Shown in pieces: positions 15,478 to 24,183 of a stretch of DNA of 64,000 nt; position 1 is the first letter of the stretch, and every line of letters starts with the position of its first letter. Location: the NCBI RefSeq assembly GCF_902506165.1, contig NZ_LR733817.1:744001-808000 (forward strand), read 5' to 3'. Origin of the DNA: Bosea sp. 29B (GTDB lineage Bacteria; Pseudomonadota; Alphaproteobacteria; Rhizobiales; Beijerinckiaceae). Position numbers and translations under genes: made by a program. Under the pieces are notes generated by a model that searched no databases, was not told the DNA's origin, and saw only the letters and a list, made by a program, of their open reading frames with translations.

Positions 15478-18179
15478 GGATGCTCCGTGACCAGGGCTGG
15501 CGCGGCGCGCCGGATGAAGAAGGCAAGGACTTCGGCCATGATGCCGCCGGCCCGCAGGCAGGCACGCTCGCTCATGGTCGAAACATCGGCCGTGACCGAG
15601 AAGCGGATCGACCCAGAAGCGCCGGTGGCGGTGACCGTGGCCGAGCCGATGCCGTCGATCGCGGCCGACAACCCCTCGATATCCAAGCTCTCGCTGCCGT
15701 CGAGGCCGAGCTGGCGCCAGCCCTGCCCTTCCGCGAAGCGCAGCGGCACCACACCCATGCCGATCAGGTTGGAGCGGTGGATGCGCTCATAGCTCTCGGC
15801 GACGACGGCGCGCACGCCGAGCAGAGCCGAACCCTTGGCCGCCCAGTCGCGGCTGGAGCCCATGCCGTAGTCCTTGCCGCCCAGCACGACCAGCGGCACG
15901 CCGCGCTCGCCATAGGCGCTTGCCGCCTCATGGACGGAGACAACCTGGCCCTCCGGCTGCAGTTGCGTCCAGCCACCCTCGCGGCCGGGCACCATCTGGT
16001 TCTTGATCCGCAGATTGGCGAAGGTCGCGCGCGCCATCACCTCGTGATTGCAGCGCCGACCGACATAGGTGTTGAACGCTTTCGGCTCGATGCCGAGTCC
16101 GATCAGATAGCGCCCCGCCGGGCTGTCGACCGGAATCTCGCCGCTCGGCGAAATGTGGTCGGTGGTCAGCGAGTCGCCGTACACGCCGAGAACGCGCGCA
16201 CTATGCAGCGCCTCCGGTACGCCCTCGCGCGCTCGCTCGCGAGCGAGTTCCAGGAAGGGCGGCTCGACCAGATAGCTCGATTGCGGATTCCAGCCGAAGC
16301 GGAGCCCGGTCGGCGCGGCAAGCTCGTCCCAGAGCAGGCTGGAGGGCATATCGCCATAGACCTCGCGGAACAGGCGCGCATCGCCGGCACGTGCCGCCAA
16401 CGTGGCGATCTCGGCTTCGTCCGGCCAGAGATCGGCGAGGCGGATCGCCCTTTCCGCATCCGCGCCGTTGAGCGGCTCGCTTTCGAGATCGATGTCGATC
16501 CGCCCGGCCAGCGCGAAGGCGACGACCAGCGGCGGCGACATGATGTAGTTGGCCCGCACTTGGCGATGGATGCGGCCCTCGAAATTCCGATTGCCCGACA
16601 GCGCGGCGGCGGCAACCAGCCCGCCAGCATCGATCGCCTGCGCCATCACCGGCAGCAGCGGCCCCGACTTGCCGCCGCAGGTGGTGCAGCCATAGCCGAC
16701 CACGCCGAAGCCGAGCTGCTCCAGCGGCGCCAGCAGGCCGAGCTCGTCGAGATAGCGCGTCACCACGCGCGAGCCCGGCGCCAGCGAGGTCTTGACCCAG
16801 TCTGGGACCGTGAGCCCGGCAGCGACCGCATTGCGCGCCAGCAACCCGGCCGCGATCATCACCGCCGGGTTGGACGTGTTGGTGCAGGCGGTGATCGCCG
16901 CGATCGCCAGCGCGCCGTGCCGGAGCTCGGCTGAACCTGCTGGTGTCGAGACCGGAACGGCCGCGGCGGGGTCGGCGGCGAAACCGCCATCCGCCAGCGG
17001 TTGCGGTAGCCGGCCCACGAAATCCGTCGCGACTGCAGCAAGATCGAGCCGGTCCTGCGGGCGGCGCGGCCCGGCGACGCTACGACCGACCCTGGCGAGG
17101 TCGATCTCGACGACACGGGAATAAGCGGGGTCGGGCAGTCCGGGCTCGCGGAACATGGCATTGGCCCGCGCATAGGCCTCGACGAAGGCGACCTGCTCCG
17201 GCGAGCGCGTGCGGGCGAGATAGGCGATGGTCTGCGCGTCGATCGGGAAGAAGCCGGCGGTGGCGCCGTATTCCGGCGCCATATTGGCGAGCGTCGCCCT
17301 GGACGGCACCGACAGCGTCGCCGCGCCCGGCCCGAAATACTCGATCACAGTCGAAACGACACGCTCGCGCCGCAGCCGCTCGGTGACGGTGAGGACGAGG
17401 TCGGTGGTGGTCGCGCCGGCGGGCAGCGCCCCGACCAGCCTGACGCCGACGAATTCCGGCACTGGGAAGACATAGGGCTGGCCGAGCATCGCCGCCTGCG
17501 CCTCGATACCGCCGACGCCCCAGCCGAGCACGCCGATGCCATTGATCATCGGCGTGTGGGAATCGCCGCCGATGACGAAGTCCGCGCAGGCGATCTCACC
17601 GAGCGGCGTCGCGACCCGGGTGACGACCGGGGCGATGTGCTCCAGATTGACCTGATGGATGATGCCGGTGCCGGGCGGATAGACGCGGACGGAGCGAAAC
17701 GCCTGCTGCGCCCATTTCAGGAAGCTGTAGCGCTCGCCATTGCGCTCGAACTCGCGCGCCATGTTGCGCGCCATCGCATCGGGCGTGGCGGAGACGTCGA
17801 CCTGCAGGGAATGGTCGACGATGACGTCGACAGGAATGCGCGGCTCGACGCTGGCCGGATCGCAGCCGGCCTCGGCAACGGCGTCGCGCAGCGAAGCCAG
17901 GTCGAGCAGCACCGGCAGGCCGCTCGAATCCGGCAGGATGACGCGGCCGACGGTCAGCGGCACGCCGACGCCGTGGTTGTCGCGCCAACGCAGCATCGCC
18001 GCAACGGCGTCCGCACCGATATTGGGATCGCAGAGCCTGCCCCGTTCGAGATTCTCGACGAAGACGCGGCAGGCGTAGGGTAGCGTGGCGAGGCCTACGC
18101 CGGCACGCTCGGCCGCGCGGGCGACCGAGACATAAGCCCCGGCCGCGGCATCAGTTTTCAGGCTGTCATCGGACATCAT
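15474..18179 (-). CDS. Aconitase-family hydratase (AcnA-like), first copy
   Basis: An Fe-S hydro-lyase of the aconitase A type, about 901 residues, that isomerises citrate/isocitrate through cis-aconitate or acts on a related tricarboxylate. Cluster cysteines lie in TACTNTSNPAVM and in [39 protein letters not shown] is the substrate-binding block, and [19 protein letters not shown] is the swivel-domain active-site motif. The frame is open to 18392, but homology begins only after about residue 75 of that reading, so I place the start at 18179 (or 18176/18191). It begins the operon that continues into the amidohydrolase. A second aconitase is at 56629, so this copy is probably pathway-specific. 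Confidence 0.9.
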   Translation of the reverse strand: MMSDDSLKTDAAAGAYVSVARAAERAGVGLATLPYACRVFVENLERGRLCDPNIGADAVAAMLRWRDNHGVGVPLTVGRVILPDSSGLPVLLDLASLRDAVAEAGCDPASVEPRIPVDVIVDHSLQVDVSATPDAMARNMAREFERNGERYSFLKWAQQAFRSVRVYPPGTGIIHQVNLEHIAPVVTRVATPLGEIACADFVIGGDSHTPMINGIGVLGWGVGGIEAQAAMLGQPYVFPVPEFVGVRLVGALPAGATTTDLVLTVTERLRRERVVSTVIEYFGPGAATLSVPSRATLANMAPEYGATAGFFPIDAQTIAYLARTRSPEQVAFVEAYARANAMFREPGLPDPAYSRVVEIDLARVGRSVAGPRRPQDRLDLAAVATDFVGRLPQPLADGGFAADPAAAVPVSTPAGSAELRHGALAIAAITACTNTSNPAVMIAAGLLARNAVAAGLTVPDWVKTSLAPGSRVVTRYLDELGLLAPLEQLGFGVVGYGCTTCGGKSGPLLPVMAQAIDAGGLVAAAALSGNRNFEGRIHRQVRANYIMSPPLVVAFALAGRIDIDLESEPLNGADAERAIRLADLWPDEAEIATLAARAGDARLFREVYGDMPSSLLWDELAAPTGLRFGWNPQSSYLVEPPFLELARERAREGVPEALHSARVLGVYGDSLTTDHISPSGEIPVDSPAGRYLIGLGIEPKAFNTYVGRRCNHEVMARATFANLRIKNQMVPGREGGWTQLQPEGQVVSVHEAASAYGERGVPLVVLGGKDYGMGSSRDWAAKGSALLGVRAVVAESYERIHRSNLIGMGVVPLRFAEGQGWRQLGLDGSESLDIEGLSAAIDGIGSATVTATGASGSIRFSVTADVSTMSERACLRAGGIMAEVLAFFIRRAAPALVTEHP

Positions 18180-18191
18180 GACGCCGGCCAT

Positions 18192-18420
18192 TCCGCGGCT
18201 CGCATCGTTCAACACGCCCGGAAAATGCGAGGAGGGCCAATTAATGTCAACACTTTCAGAAAAGTATTTTTCTACAGACATTTTGATTTTCGACTGGCCG
18301 GCAGCTAAATCAAAGTCGCGGTATTTACGGGACCGGTCGTGCGAGGTCCTGCTTGCGGGCTTCCAGCGAGCACTCTTCAAAACTGTTGACACATTTTTGA
18401 GCCGCTCCTAACGTTCACGC
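18192..18420. promoter_or_regulatory. Divergent control region with two TGTTGACA boxes and a promoter for the FCD regulator
   Basis: The 8-mer TGTTGACA is at 18384-18391 on the plus strand, and on the minus strand at 18245-18252 (TGTCAACA). TGT-TG-ACA is the half-site spacing seen for FCD-type GntR proteins. In the plus direction TTGACA (18386-18391), 17 bp, TAACGT (18409-18414) form a promoter whose start point would be at or near the ATG at 18421, which suggests a leaderless message. In the minus direction a TTGACA from the other box precedes a weak -10 (CATTTT at 18222-18227) reading to the aconitase gene. Confidence 0.6.
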
Positions 18421-19119
18421 ATGGACCTGCAGGAACCGGCAACCGGCGAACGGCGCCCCGAGACGCTCGGCGAAGGGATCTTCGGCCGCATTCTCGAGCT
18501 GATCTACAGCACCGAGCTCGCCCCCGGCATGGTCGTCAACGAATCCGTGCTGGCCACGCGCTTCGGTGTCAGCCGCGGGCCGGTCCGCGAGGCCATCCGC
18601 CGTCTCCAGGGCATCCAGCTCGTCTCGCGCGAGCCCTTCCTGCGGGCGCGCGTCGTCTCCCTGTCCGCCCAGGCGATCCTGGAGCTCTTCCAGATGCGCG
18701 AGGCGCTCGAAGGCTACGCCTGCCGCCTCGCCGCCCAGCGGATGAGCGAGACCGAGATCGATGCGTTGATCGCCGATCTCGAAGCCGCCCATTCCGGGCG
18801 CCAGCCGGAAGGCGCGCACTTCGACTTCCACGAGCGGGTCGTCCGCGCCAGCGGCAACAGCCGCATCATCGATAGCCTTTGCGGCGATCTCTACCACCTG
18901 CTGCGCATCTACCGGCGCATCTCCGGCGCCGTGCCGGAGCGCAAGGAACTCGCCTTCACCGAGCACTGGCAGATCCTGCGCGCCATCAAGATGCGCGATG
19001 GCGCCCTCGCCGAATCCCTGATGCGCTCGCATGTCGAGCGCGCCGGCCGCCATGTGCTGGCCCAGGTTCCCGAAACCCCATCCATTGCTGCCGCCGATGC
19101 GGAGAAACGAGCATCATGA
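18421..19119 (+). CDS. GntR-family regulator, FCD type
   Basis: A 232-residue regulator. The winged helix lies at residues 15-85 (LAPGMVVNESVLATRFGVSR, then GPVREAIRRLQ). An all-helical FCD ligand domain follows, with the metal-type residues DFHERVVRASGN, FTEHWQILRAIKMRD and SLMRSHVERAGRH. FCD regulators commonly sense organic acids such as dicarboxylates, aldonates or tricarboxylates. It opens a rightward operon with the PrpB-like lyase (ATGA overlap), a flavoprotein and a LysR gene. The four TGTTGACA boxes in the two nearby control regions are the likely binding sites, which would make it autoregulatory and a regulator of the aconitase and transport operons. Confidence 0.88.
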   Translation: MDLQEPATGERRPETLGEGIFGRILELIYSTELAPGMVVNESVLATRFGVSRGPVREAIRRLQGIQLVSREPFLRARVVSLSAQAILELFQMREALEGYACRLAAQRMSETEIDALIADLEAAHSGRQPEGAHFDFHERVVRASGNSRIIDSLCGDLYHLLRIYRRISGAVPERKELAFTEHWQILRAIKMRDGALAESLMRSHVERAGRHVLAQVPETPSIAAADAEKRAS

Positions 19120-20066
19120 TCGCCAGACGCGAGATTTCGGCTCCGGCCGCCTTCCGGGCCCTGCTCAATTCCGGCGAGTTCCTGGTCTCGCCCGGCGTCT
19201 ATGACGGCTACAGCGCCCGCCTGGTCGAGGCCGCCGGCTTCAAGAGCGCCTGCACCAGCGGCGCCGCCATCGCCAACTCGATCCTCGGCGTCGAGGATCT
19301 CGGCATGATGGGGCTGAACGAGAACGTCAATCACTGCCGCCAGCTCGCCCGCTCGATCGCGATCCCGCTGACCTGCGACGCCGACAACGGCTACGGCAAC
19401 CCGATGAACGTGCACTACACCGTGCAAATGTTCGAGGAGGCGGGCGTCGCCGGCGTCAACCTGGAAGACCAGGTCAGCCCGAAGCGCTGCGGCCACATGC
19501 CGGGCAAGGAGGTCGTCTCCAAGGAGGAGATGGTCAAGAAGATCGAGGCCGCCTGCCTCGCCCGCCGCGACGACGATTTCGTCATCATCGCCCGCACCGA
19601 CGCCCTCGCGGTCGAGGGCATCGACGCGACGCTGGAGCGCATCCGCGCCTATGTCGCCGCCGGCGCCGACGCGATCTTCCCCGACGCCGTCAAGACCGAG
19701 GACCAGATCGCCCGTGTCGTCGAGGCGGCCGGCGGCAAGCCAGTCTCGATCAATATGGGTTTCGGTATCCGCCCGCGCCCGACCACGCCGCTGATCCCGC
19801 TGCCGCGCCTCAAGGAGCTCGGCGTGCGCCGCATCAGCCTGCCGCGCATGCTGCCGGCCGCCGCGATCAAGGCGATGCAGGAGGCGCTCTCGGTGATGCG
19901 CGGCGTGATGGAAACCGGCATCCCGGCTGATCGCTCCGACCTGCTGGTCGGCATCGAGGAGATCTGGAACCTGATGGGCTTCCCGGCCATGCAGGCGCTG
20001 GAGAAGCAGCTCCTCACCACCGACCATTACGAGACCAAGTACAAGGCGACGGCGAAGGCTTCCTGA
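19116..20066 (+). CDS. Isocitrate lyase/PEP mutase superfamily lyase, PrpB (2-methylisocitrate lyase)-like
   Basis: A 316-residue TIM-barrel lyase of the ICL/PEP mutase superfamily. LTCDADNGYG carries the metal-binding aspartates. KRCGHMPGKEVVSKEEMV holds the catalytic Cys125 in the KRCGH motif of isocitrate and methylisocitrate lyases. FVIIARTDALAVEGIDATLER is nearly identical in pattern to PrpB. Such enzymes cleave a 2-hydroxy-tricarboxylate into succinate (or analogue) plus a 2-oxoacid. No PrpC or other methylcitrate-cycle gene is present, so the substrate may be isocitrate-like. The ATG overlaps the regulator's stop by 4 bp, and the next gene starts 13 bp later. Confidence 0.87.
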   Translation: MIARREISAPAAFRALLNSGEFLVSPGVYDGYSARLVEAAGFKSACTSGAAIANSILGVEDLGMMGLNENVNHCRQLARSIAIPLTCDADNGYGNPMNVHYTVQMFEEAGVAGVNLEDQVSPKRCGHMPGKEVVSKEEMVKKIEAACLARRDDDFVIIARTDALAVEGIDATLERIRAYVAAGADAIFPDAVKTEDQIARVVEAAGGKPVSINMGFGIRPRPTTPLIPLPRLKELGVRRISLPRMLPAAAIKAMQEALSVMRGVMETGIPADRSDLLVGIEEIWNLMGFPAMQALEKQLLTTDHYETKYKATAKAS

Positions 20067-20079
20067 GGCGGGGCCGGCC

Positions 20080-21465
20080 ATGGCCTCCCCCGAGCCCGAC
20101 CTCGAAGTCGACGTCCTGGTGATCGGCGCCGGCGGCTGCGGCCTCGTCGCGGCGCTCGCCGCGCATGAGGCGGGCGCCGAAGTCGCGGTCGTCGAGAAGC
20201 TGCCGCGCCTTGCCGGCAACACCATGCTGTCGAGCGGCTCGATCCCCGCCGCCGGCACCCGCTTCCAGGCTGCAGCCGGCATCGCCGACGATCCAGCCCG
20301 CTTCGCCGCCGACCTGCGCCGCACAGCCGGTCCGCACGAGGCCGAGGCGCTGGTCGACAGTCTCGCCGCCATCTCGGCGCCGATGGTCGAATGGCTCGCC
20401 GATACCATCGGCCTGCCGATCGAATTGATCGGCGCCTATCGGCATGTCGGACACAGCGTCAACCGCCTGCACGCCGTGCCCTCGCGCCGCGGCGCCGATC
20501 TGATGCAGGGCCTCTGGCAGGCGGCCGAAGCGCGCGGCATTCCGGTGGCGCTGGCCACCCCTGCAACCGCCCTTCTCGCCGAGGACGGCATCGTCCGCGG
20601 CGCGCGCATACAAACCCAAGGCAGCGCGGAGAGCCTGATCACGGCCAAGGCCGTGATCCTCGCCTGCAACGGCTTTGGTCATGACCGGGAATTGCTTGCC
20701 CGCCACGCCCCCGACATCGCCGGCGCCGAGTATTTCGGCGCGCTCGGCAGCGATGGCGAGGCCGTGCGTTGGGGCGAGGCGCTCGGGGCGCGCCTCGCCA
20801 ATATGGGCGCCTACCAGGCTCATTCCGCCATCGCCCAGCCGCATGGCGAGCTCGTCACCTGGACGGTTGTCGAGAAGGGCGGTGTCATCGTCGACGAGAC
20901 CGGCCGCCGCTTCGCCGACGAGACCCTCGGCTACTCTGCCTTCGCCGCCCCGGCCCTTGCACGCGGCGGACGCCTGTTCGCGATCTATGACAGCCGCATC
21001 CGTGAGGCCACCGCCGCCGGCCAGCCGGATTTCGGCGTGCTCGTCGCCCATGGTGGCGCGCCCGATTTCGCCGATACCGACGCGCTCGCCTCTGCCTGCC
21101 GGCTGCCGCCGGATGCGCTCGCCGAAACGCTGGCGCTGGCAGCCGGCGTAGCCACTGGCGATCGGCCGGATGCCCTCGGCCGCAAGGCCTGGGGCATGGG
21201 GCCGCTGCAGGCGCCGTTCGTGGCGACAAGGATCGCCCCGGCGCTGTTCCACACCCAGGGCGGCCCGCTGGTCGACGAGGAGGCGCGGGTGCTGCGCCAG
21301 GACGGCGGCATCGTGCCGGGCCTCTATGCTGGCGGCGGCGCCGCGGCCGGCGTCAGCGGACGGGCGGGCGGCGCCGGCTATGCCTCCGGAAACGGCCTGC
21401 TCGCCGCGCTCGGCCTCGGCTTCATCGCCGGGCGAGCTGCGGCTAGCCACGCGCAATCGACCTAG
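20080..21465 (+). CDS. FAD-dependent dehydrogenase, fumarate-reductase/tricarballylate-dehydrogenase-like flavoprotein
   Basis: A 461-residue FAD_binding_2 flavoprotein. DVLVIGAGGCGLVAALAAHEAG (11-32) binds the ADP part of FAD. LAGNTMLSSGSIPAAGTRFQ is the next FAD contact, and the C-terminal HTQGGPLVDE plus GYASGNGLLAALGLGFIAGR complete the domain. Family members oxidise or reduce C-C bonds of di- and tricarboxylates; the closest named type by pattern is TcuA, which oxidises tricarballylate to cis-aconitate. Like TcuA, it neighbours a LysR gene (16 bp downstream). No TcuB-type electron-transfer partner is in the window. The assignment to tricarballylate is inference. Confidence 0.8.
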   Translation: MASPEPDLEVDVLVIGAGGCGLVAALAAHEAGAEVAVVEKLPRLAGNTMLSSGSIPAAGTRFQAAAGIADDPARFAADLRRTAGPHEAEALVDSLAAISAPMVEWLADTIGLPIELIGAYRHVGHSVNRLHAVPSRRGADLMQGLWQAAEARGIPVALATPATALLAEDGIVRGARIQTQGSAESLITAKAVILACNGFGHDRELLARHAPDIAGAEYFGALGSDGEAVRWGEALGARLANMGAYQAHSAIAQPHGELVTWTVVEKGGVIVDETGRRFADETLGYSAFAAPALARGGRLFAIYDSRIREATAAGQPDFGVLVAHGGAPDFADTDALASACRLPPDALAETLALAAGVATGDRPDALGRKAWGMGPLQAPFVATRIAPALFHTQGGPLVDEEARVLRQDGGIVPGLYAGGGAAAGVSGRAGGAGYASGNGLLAALGLGFIAGRAAASHAQST

Positions 21466-21481
21466 AGCGCAGGCGCAGCCG

Positions 21482-22408
21482 ATGGACCTCAGGGCGCTGC
21501 GCTATTTCCGGACGGTCGCAGAATGCGGCAGCTTCAGCCGCGCCTCGGAGATGCTGCGCATCTCGCAGCCCGCCGTAAGCCGCACCATCCGCGAACTGGA
21601 GGCCGAGCTCGGCAAGGAACTGCTTGAACGTGGCCGCGACGGCGCCCGGCTGACCGAGGCCGGCCGCATCCTGTTCGAGCACTCCGCTCAGCTCCTGCGC
21701 CAGGTCGAGCAGGCCGCCAGCGACGTTCGCCGCGGCTCGGCCGCCCTGACCGGCCGCCTCACCATCGGCATGCCGCCGGGCGTCGGCCATCTCTTGGCGC
21801 CGCCTCTGCTCGCCCGCTTCAGCGCCGCGCATGAGCAGGTCGAGGTCAAGATCGTGGGCGGCTTTTCGAGCCAGCTGCACGACCTGCTCGCCCGTCGCCA
21901 GCTCGATCTCGCCTTCGCCCATGATCCGCTGCCGCAGCGCGGCCTCAGGGTTACGCCCCTGCTGCGCGAGGAGGTCTTCGTCGTCGGGCTCCCTGGCAGC
22001 CTCGGCGATGGCATCGGCGAATTGCCGTCGGCCGAGATCGTCAAGCTGCCGCTGATCCTGCCGAGCCGGCCGAACGCCTCACGCCGACTGCTCGACGCCT
22101 GGGCCGCGCGTGAGGGCCTGTGGGTCGATGCCCGCTACGAGGTCGACGACCACGTCATCACCAGCGGGCTGGTCAGGCGCGGCCTCGGCGTCAGCCTGAT
22201 GACGCGCGCCACCCTTGCCGCCGGCATGCTCGCCGGGGAGATCGACATCCGCCCGATCGCGCCGCGCGCCTATTGGCCGCTGGCGCTGGTCGAGCTCGAT
22301 TTGCCCTCACCCTCGACCATCGCGACCGAGTTCGCCCGCATCGCACTCGGGATCATACGCGAGATGACCGAGCAGGGAGGCTGGCCCGGCGCGATCGGGC
22401 CGGAGTGA
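21482..22408 (+). CDS. LysR-family transcriptional regulator
   Basis: A 308-residue LysR protein. MDLRALRYFRTVAECGSFSRASEMLRISQPAVSRTIRELEAEL is the N-terminal winged helix, followed by GRLTIGMPPGVGHLLAPPLL, the start of the periplasmic-binding-like effector domain. The effector should be a small acid. The start at ATG 21482 follows the flavoprotein stop by 16 bp, so it is the fourth gene of the FCD operon. Because LysR proteins usually control the neighbour upstream or divergent, the adjacent flavoprotein or the leftward SDR/LLM operon is a likely target. Confidence 0.9.
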   Translation: MDLRALRYFRTVAECGSFSRASEMLRISQPAVSRTIRELEAELGKELLERGRDGARLTEAGRILFEHSAQLLRQVEQAASDVRRGSAALTGRLTIGMPPGVGHLLAPPLLARFSAAHEQVEVKIVGGFSSQLHDLLARRQLDLAFAHDPLPQRGLRVTPLLREEVFVVGLPGSLGDGIGELPSAEIVKLPLILPSRPNASRRLLDAWAAREGLWVDARYEVDDHVITSGLVRRGLGVSLMTRATLAAGMLAGEIDIRPIAPRAYWPLALVELDLPSPSTIATEFARIALGIIREMTEQGGWPGAIGPE

Positions 22409-22415
22409 AAAGCTT

Positions 22416-23135
22416 CTAGCCCGGCGCCACCAGCGAGGCCCCACCGCAGACATAAAGCGTCTGGCCGGTGATCGCCCCGGCCTCCGGCGCCAGCAGGCAC
22501 TGCACGAGATAGGCGACCTCGTCCGGCGCAATCAGCCGGCCGATCGGCAGCGAGACGGACGGCGCCTCGCCGCGGCTGGGGTCGCGCAGCATCGGCGTGT
22601 CGGTCGCGGCCGGCGCCACGACATTGACGGTGATGCCGCGCGGCGCCAGCTCCAGTGCCAGGCTGCGGGCAAGGCCGTGCAGCGCCGCCTTGGTCGCGGC
22701 ATAGGCGCCGCGCCCCGGCCGACCGAGCGCACCGCGGCTCGACAGCAGCACGATGCGGCCGCGCCCCTCGGGCAAGGCCGGCGCGAGTTCGCGCAGGATG
22801 GCGATGGCGGCACCGACATGCAGCCGCCAGAGCATCTCGACATCCTCGTCGCGGATCTCGGTGATGCGCCCGGTCCGCATCACCCCGGCGCAGTGCACGA
22901 AGGCGTCCGGCCGCTCCGCCAGGATCTCCGGCAGGACACCTGCCAGAGCTGATGCATCGAGCAGGTCGAGCGGGATCGTGCGCAGGCCGGCAGCCTCCGC
23001 CTCAGTCGGCGCCGGCTGGCGGTCGAACCCGGTGACGCGCCAGCCTGCCGCAAGCAGGCGCTGCGCCAGCGCAAGACCGATCCCGGACGAGCTGCCGGTG
23101 ATCAGAGCATGGCGGGGTGTCACCACCTCAGCCAT
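22416..23135 (-). CDS. Short-chain dehydrogenase/reductase
   Basis: A classical SDR of 239 residues from the ATG at 23135. HALITGSSSGIGLALAQRLL is the glycine motif, VHCAGVM is the NNAG-type motif, IVLLSSRGALG supplies the catalytic serine, and GAYAATKAALHG is the YxxxK pair. QTLYVCGGASLVAPG at the end is typical. The start overlaps the LLM monooxygenase stop by 8 bp (ATGGCTGA), which supports ATG 23135 over the longer reading from 23165. It probably oxidises or reduces a hydroxyl/keto intermediate of the LLM reaction. It is the last gene of a three-gene leftward operon. Confidence 0.88.
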   Translation of the reverse strand: MAEVVTPRHALITGSSSGIGLALAQRLLAAGWRVTGFDRQPAPTEAEAAGLRTIPLDLLDASALAGVLPEILAERPDAFVHCAGVMRTGRITEIRDEDVEMLWRLHVGAAIAILRELAPALPEGRGRIVLLSSRGALGRPGRGAYAATKAALHGLARSLALELAPRGITVNVVAPAATDTPMLRDPSRGEAPSVSLPIGRLIAPDEVAYLVQCLLAPEAGAITGQTLYVCGGASLVAPG

Positions 23136-24183
23136 AAGCCGGCTCCGGCTGCATCGCCCCAGCATCGATGACGAGCCGCTCGCGCAGCAGCGGGACGACC
23201 TTGTCCGCGAAGTTCGCGAGCCCCTCCGCCATCGGGTGGAAGCGCAGCATCAGGCAATCGACGCCGATGCGCTGATAGGTCTCGATCCGTTGCGCCAGCA
23301 GCTCCGGCGTGCCGACGAGGCCGGCGCCGAGCCCGCGCGCCGCCACCGCCGCGATCCGGCTGCGCTTGCCATAGTCCAGCATCTCCTCGGCCTGGGCATG
23401 GGCATCGTCCAACGTATCGGCGCAGATCACATGCGCGCTGAGGCCGATCCCGAGCTCGCGGCCATGACCGGCGGCAAGCGCCTTCATCTCCGCGATCTCC
23501 TGCGTCATCACCGCGAGATTATCGTCGTAGAGCCGATAGTCGGGCACGTAATCGGCGAACCAGACATCGCAGCTTTCCGCCACCAGCGCCTTGCCCTCTG
23601 GCGAGCGGCTGGCGGCATAGATCGGCGGCGGCGAGCGGCGCACCTTCAGGGGCAGGCTCGCCTTGTCGACCGTGTAATAGCGGCCGCTGAACGAGAACGC
23701 ATCTTGCGTCCACAGGCCGCGCAGCACCCGGACGAACTCGCCGAGGCGCGCGGCGCGATCGGCGCTGCTCTCCAGCCAGCCGCCATTGCCGAACAGATTG
23801 AGCTCGTCCGGCCACCAGCCATTGACCAAGTTGATCGCGAAGCGCCCGCCGCTGATCCGGTCGAGCGAGGCGCCCATCTTGGCCACGGCCTGCGGCGTGA
23901 CGATGCCGGGGTGAGCCGCGACCATCAACTCCATCCGCCGCGTGCGCTGCGACAGCGCCGAGGCCATCACCCAGGATTCGAGGTCGGGCCCGAGCCAGCG
24001 CTCGGCGATCAGCGAGATCGAGAAGCCGGCCTCCTCGGCCTGCTGCAGGATGCGCGCGGCGAACTCGAAGGAGGTATCGGCCAACCCGCCGGCGCCGGCC
24101 GTGCCGAGTTCGGCGATCGCGCGCTCCATCTCGGGTTCGGCCCGGATGGTGTGGGGCAAGGGAGCCCAGATTCCCAGTCTCAT
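23128..24183 (-). CDS. LLM-class flavin-dependent monooxygenase, SsuD/RutA-like
   Basis: A 351-residue bacterial luciferase-like monooxygenase that should use FMNH2 supplied by a separate reductase. RMELMVAAHPGIVTPQAVAKM, then RFAINLVNGWWPDE, and later RRSPPPIYAASRSPEGKALVAE match the SsuD/RutA group, which opens sulfonate, pyrimidine or related bonds with O2. The upstream gene (24-kb position) encodes a matching FMN reductase with a 4-bp stop/start overlap, a classic two-component pair. The substrate is unknown; in this locus a sulfonated or nitrogen-ring carboxylate is plausible. An SDR follows in the same operon. Confidence 0.87.
   Translation of the reverse strand: MRLGIWAPLPHTIRAEPEMERAIAELGTAGAGGLADTSFEFAARILQQAEEAGFSISLIAERWLGPDLESWVMASALSQRTRRMELMVAAHPGIVTPQAVAKMGASLDRISGGRFAINLVNGWWPDELNLFGNGGWLESSADRAARLGEFVRVLRGLWTQDAFSFSGRYYTVDKASLPLKVRRSPPPIYAASRSPEGKALVAESCDVWFADYVPDYRLYDDNLAVMTQEIAEMKALAAGHGRELGIGLSAHVICADTLDDAHAQAEEMLDYGKRSRIAAVAARGLGAGLVGTPELLAQRIETYQRIGVDCLMLRFHPMAEGLANFADKVVPLLRERLVIDAGAMQPEPAYG

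Noticed and set aside
15480..16934. 484-codon plus-strand frame opposite aconitase
   Set aside because: Antisense to a gene with all aconitase motifs; arginine-rich with no family.
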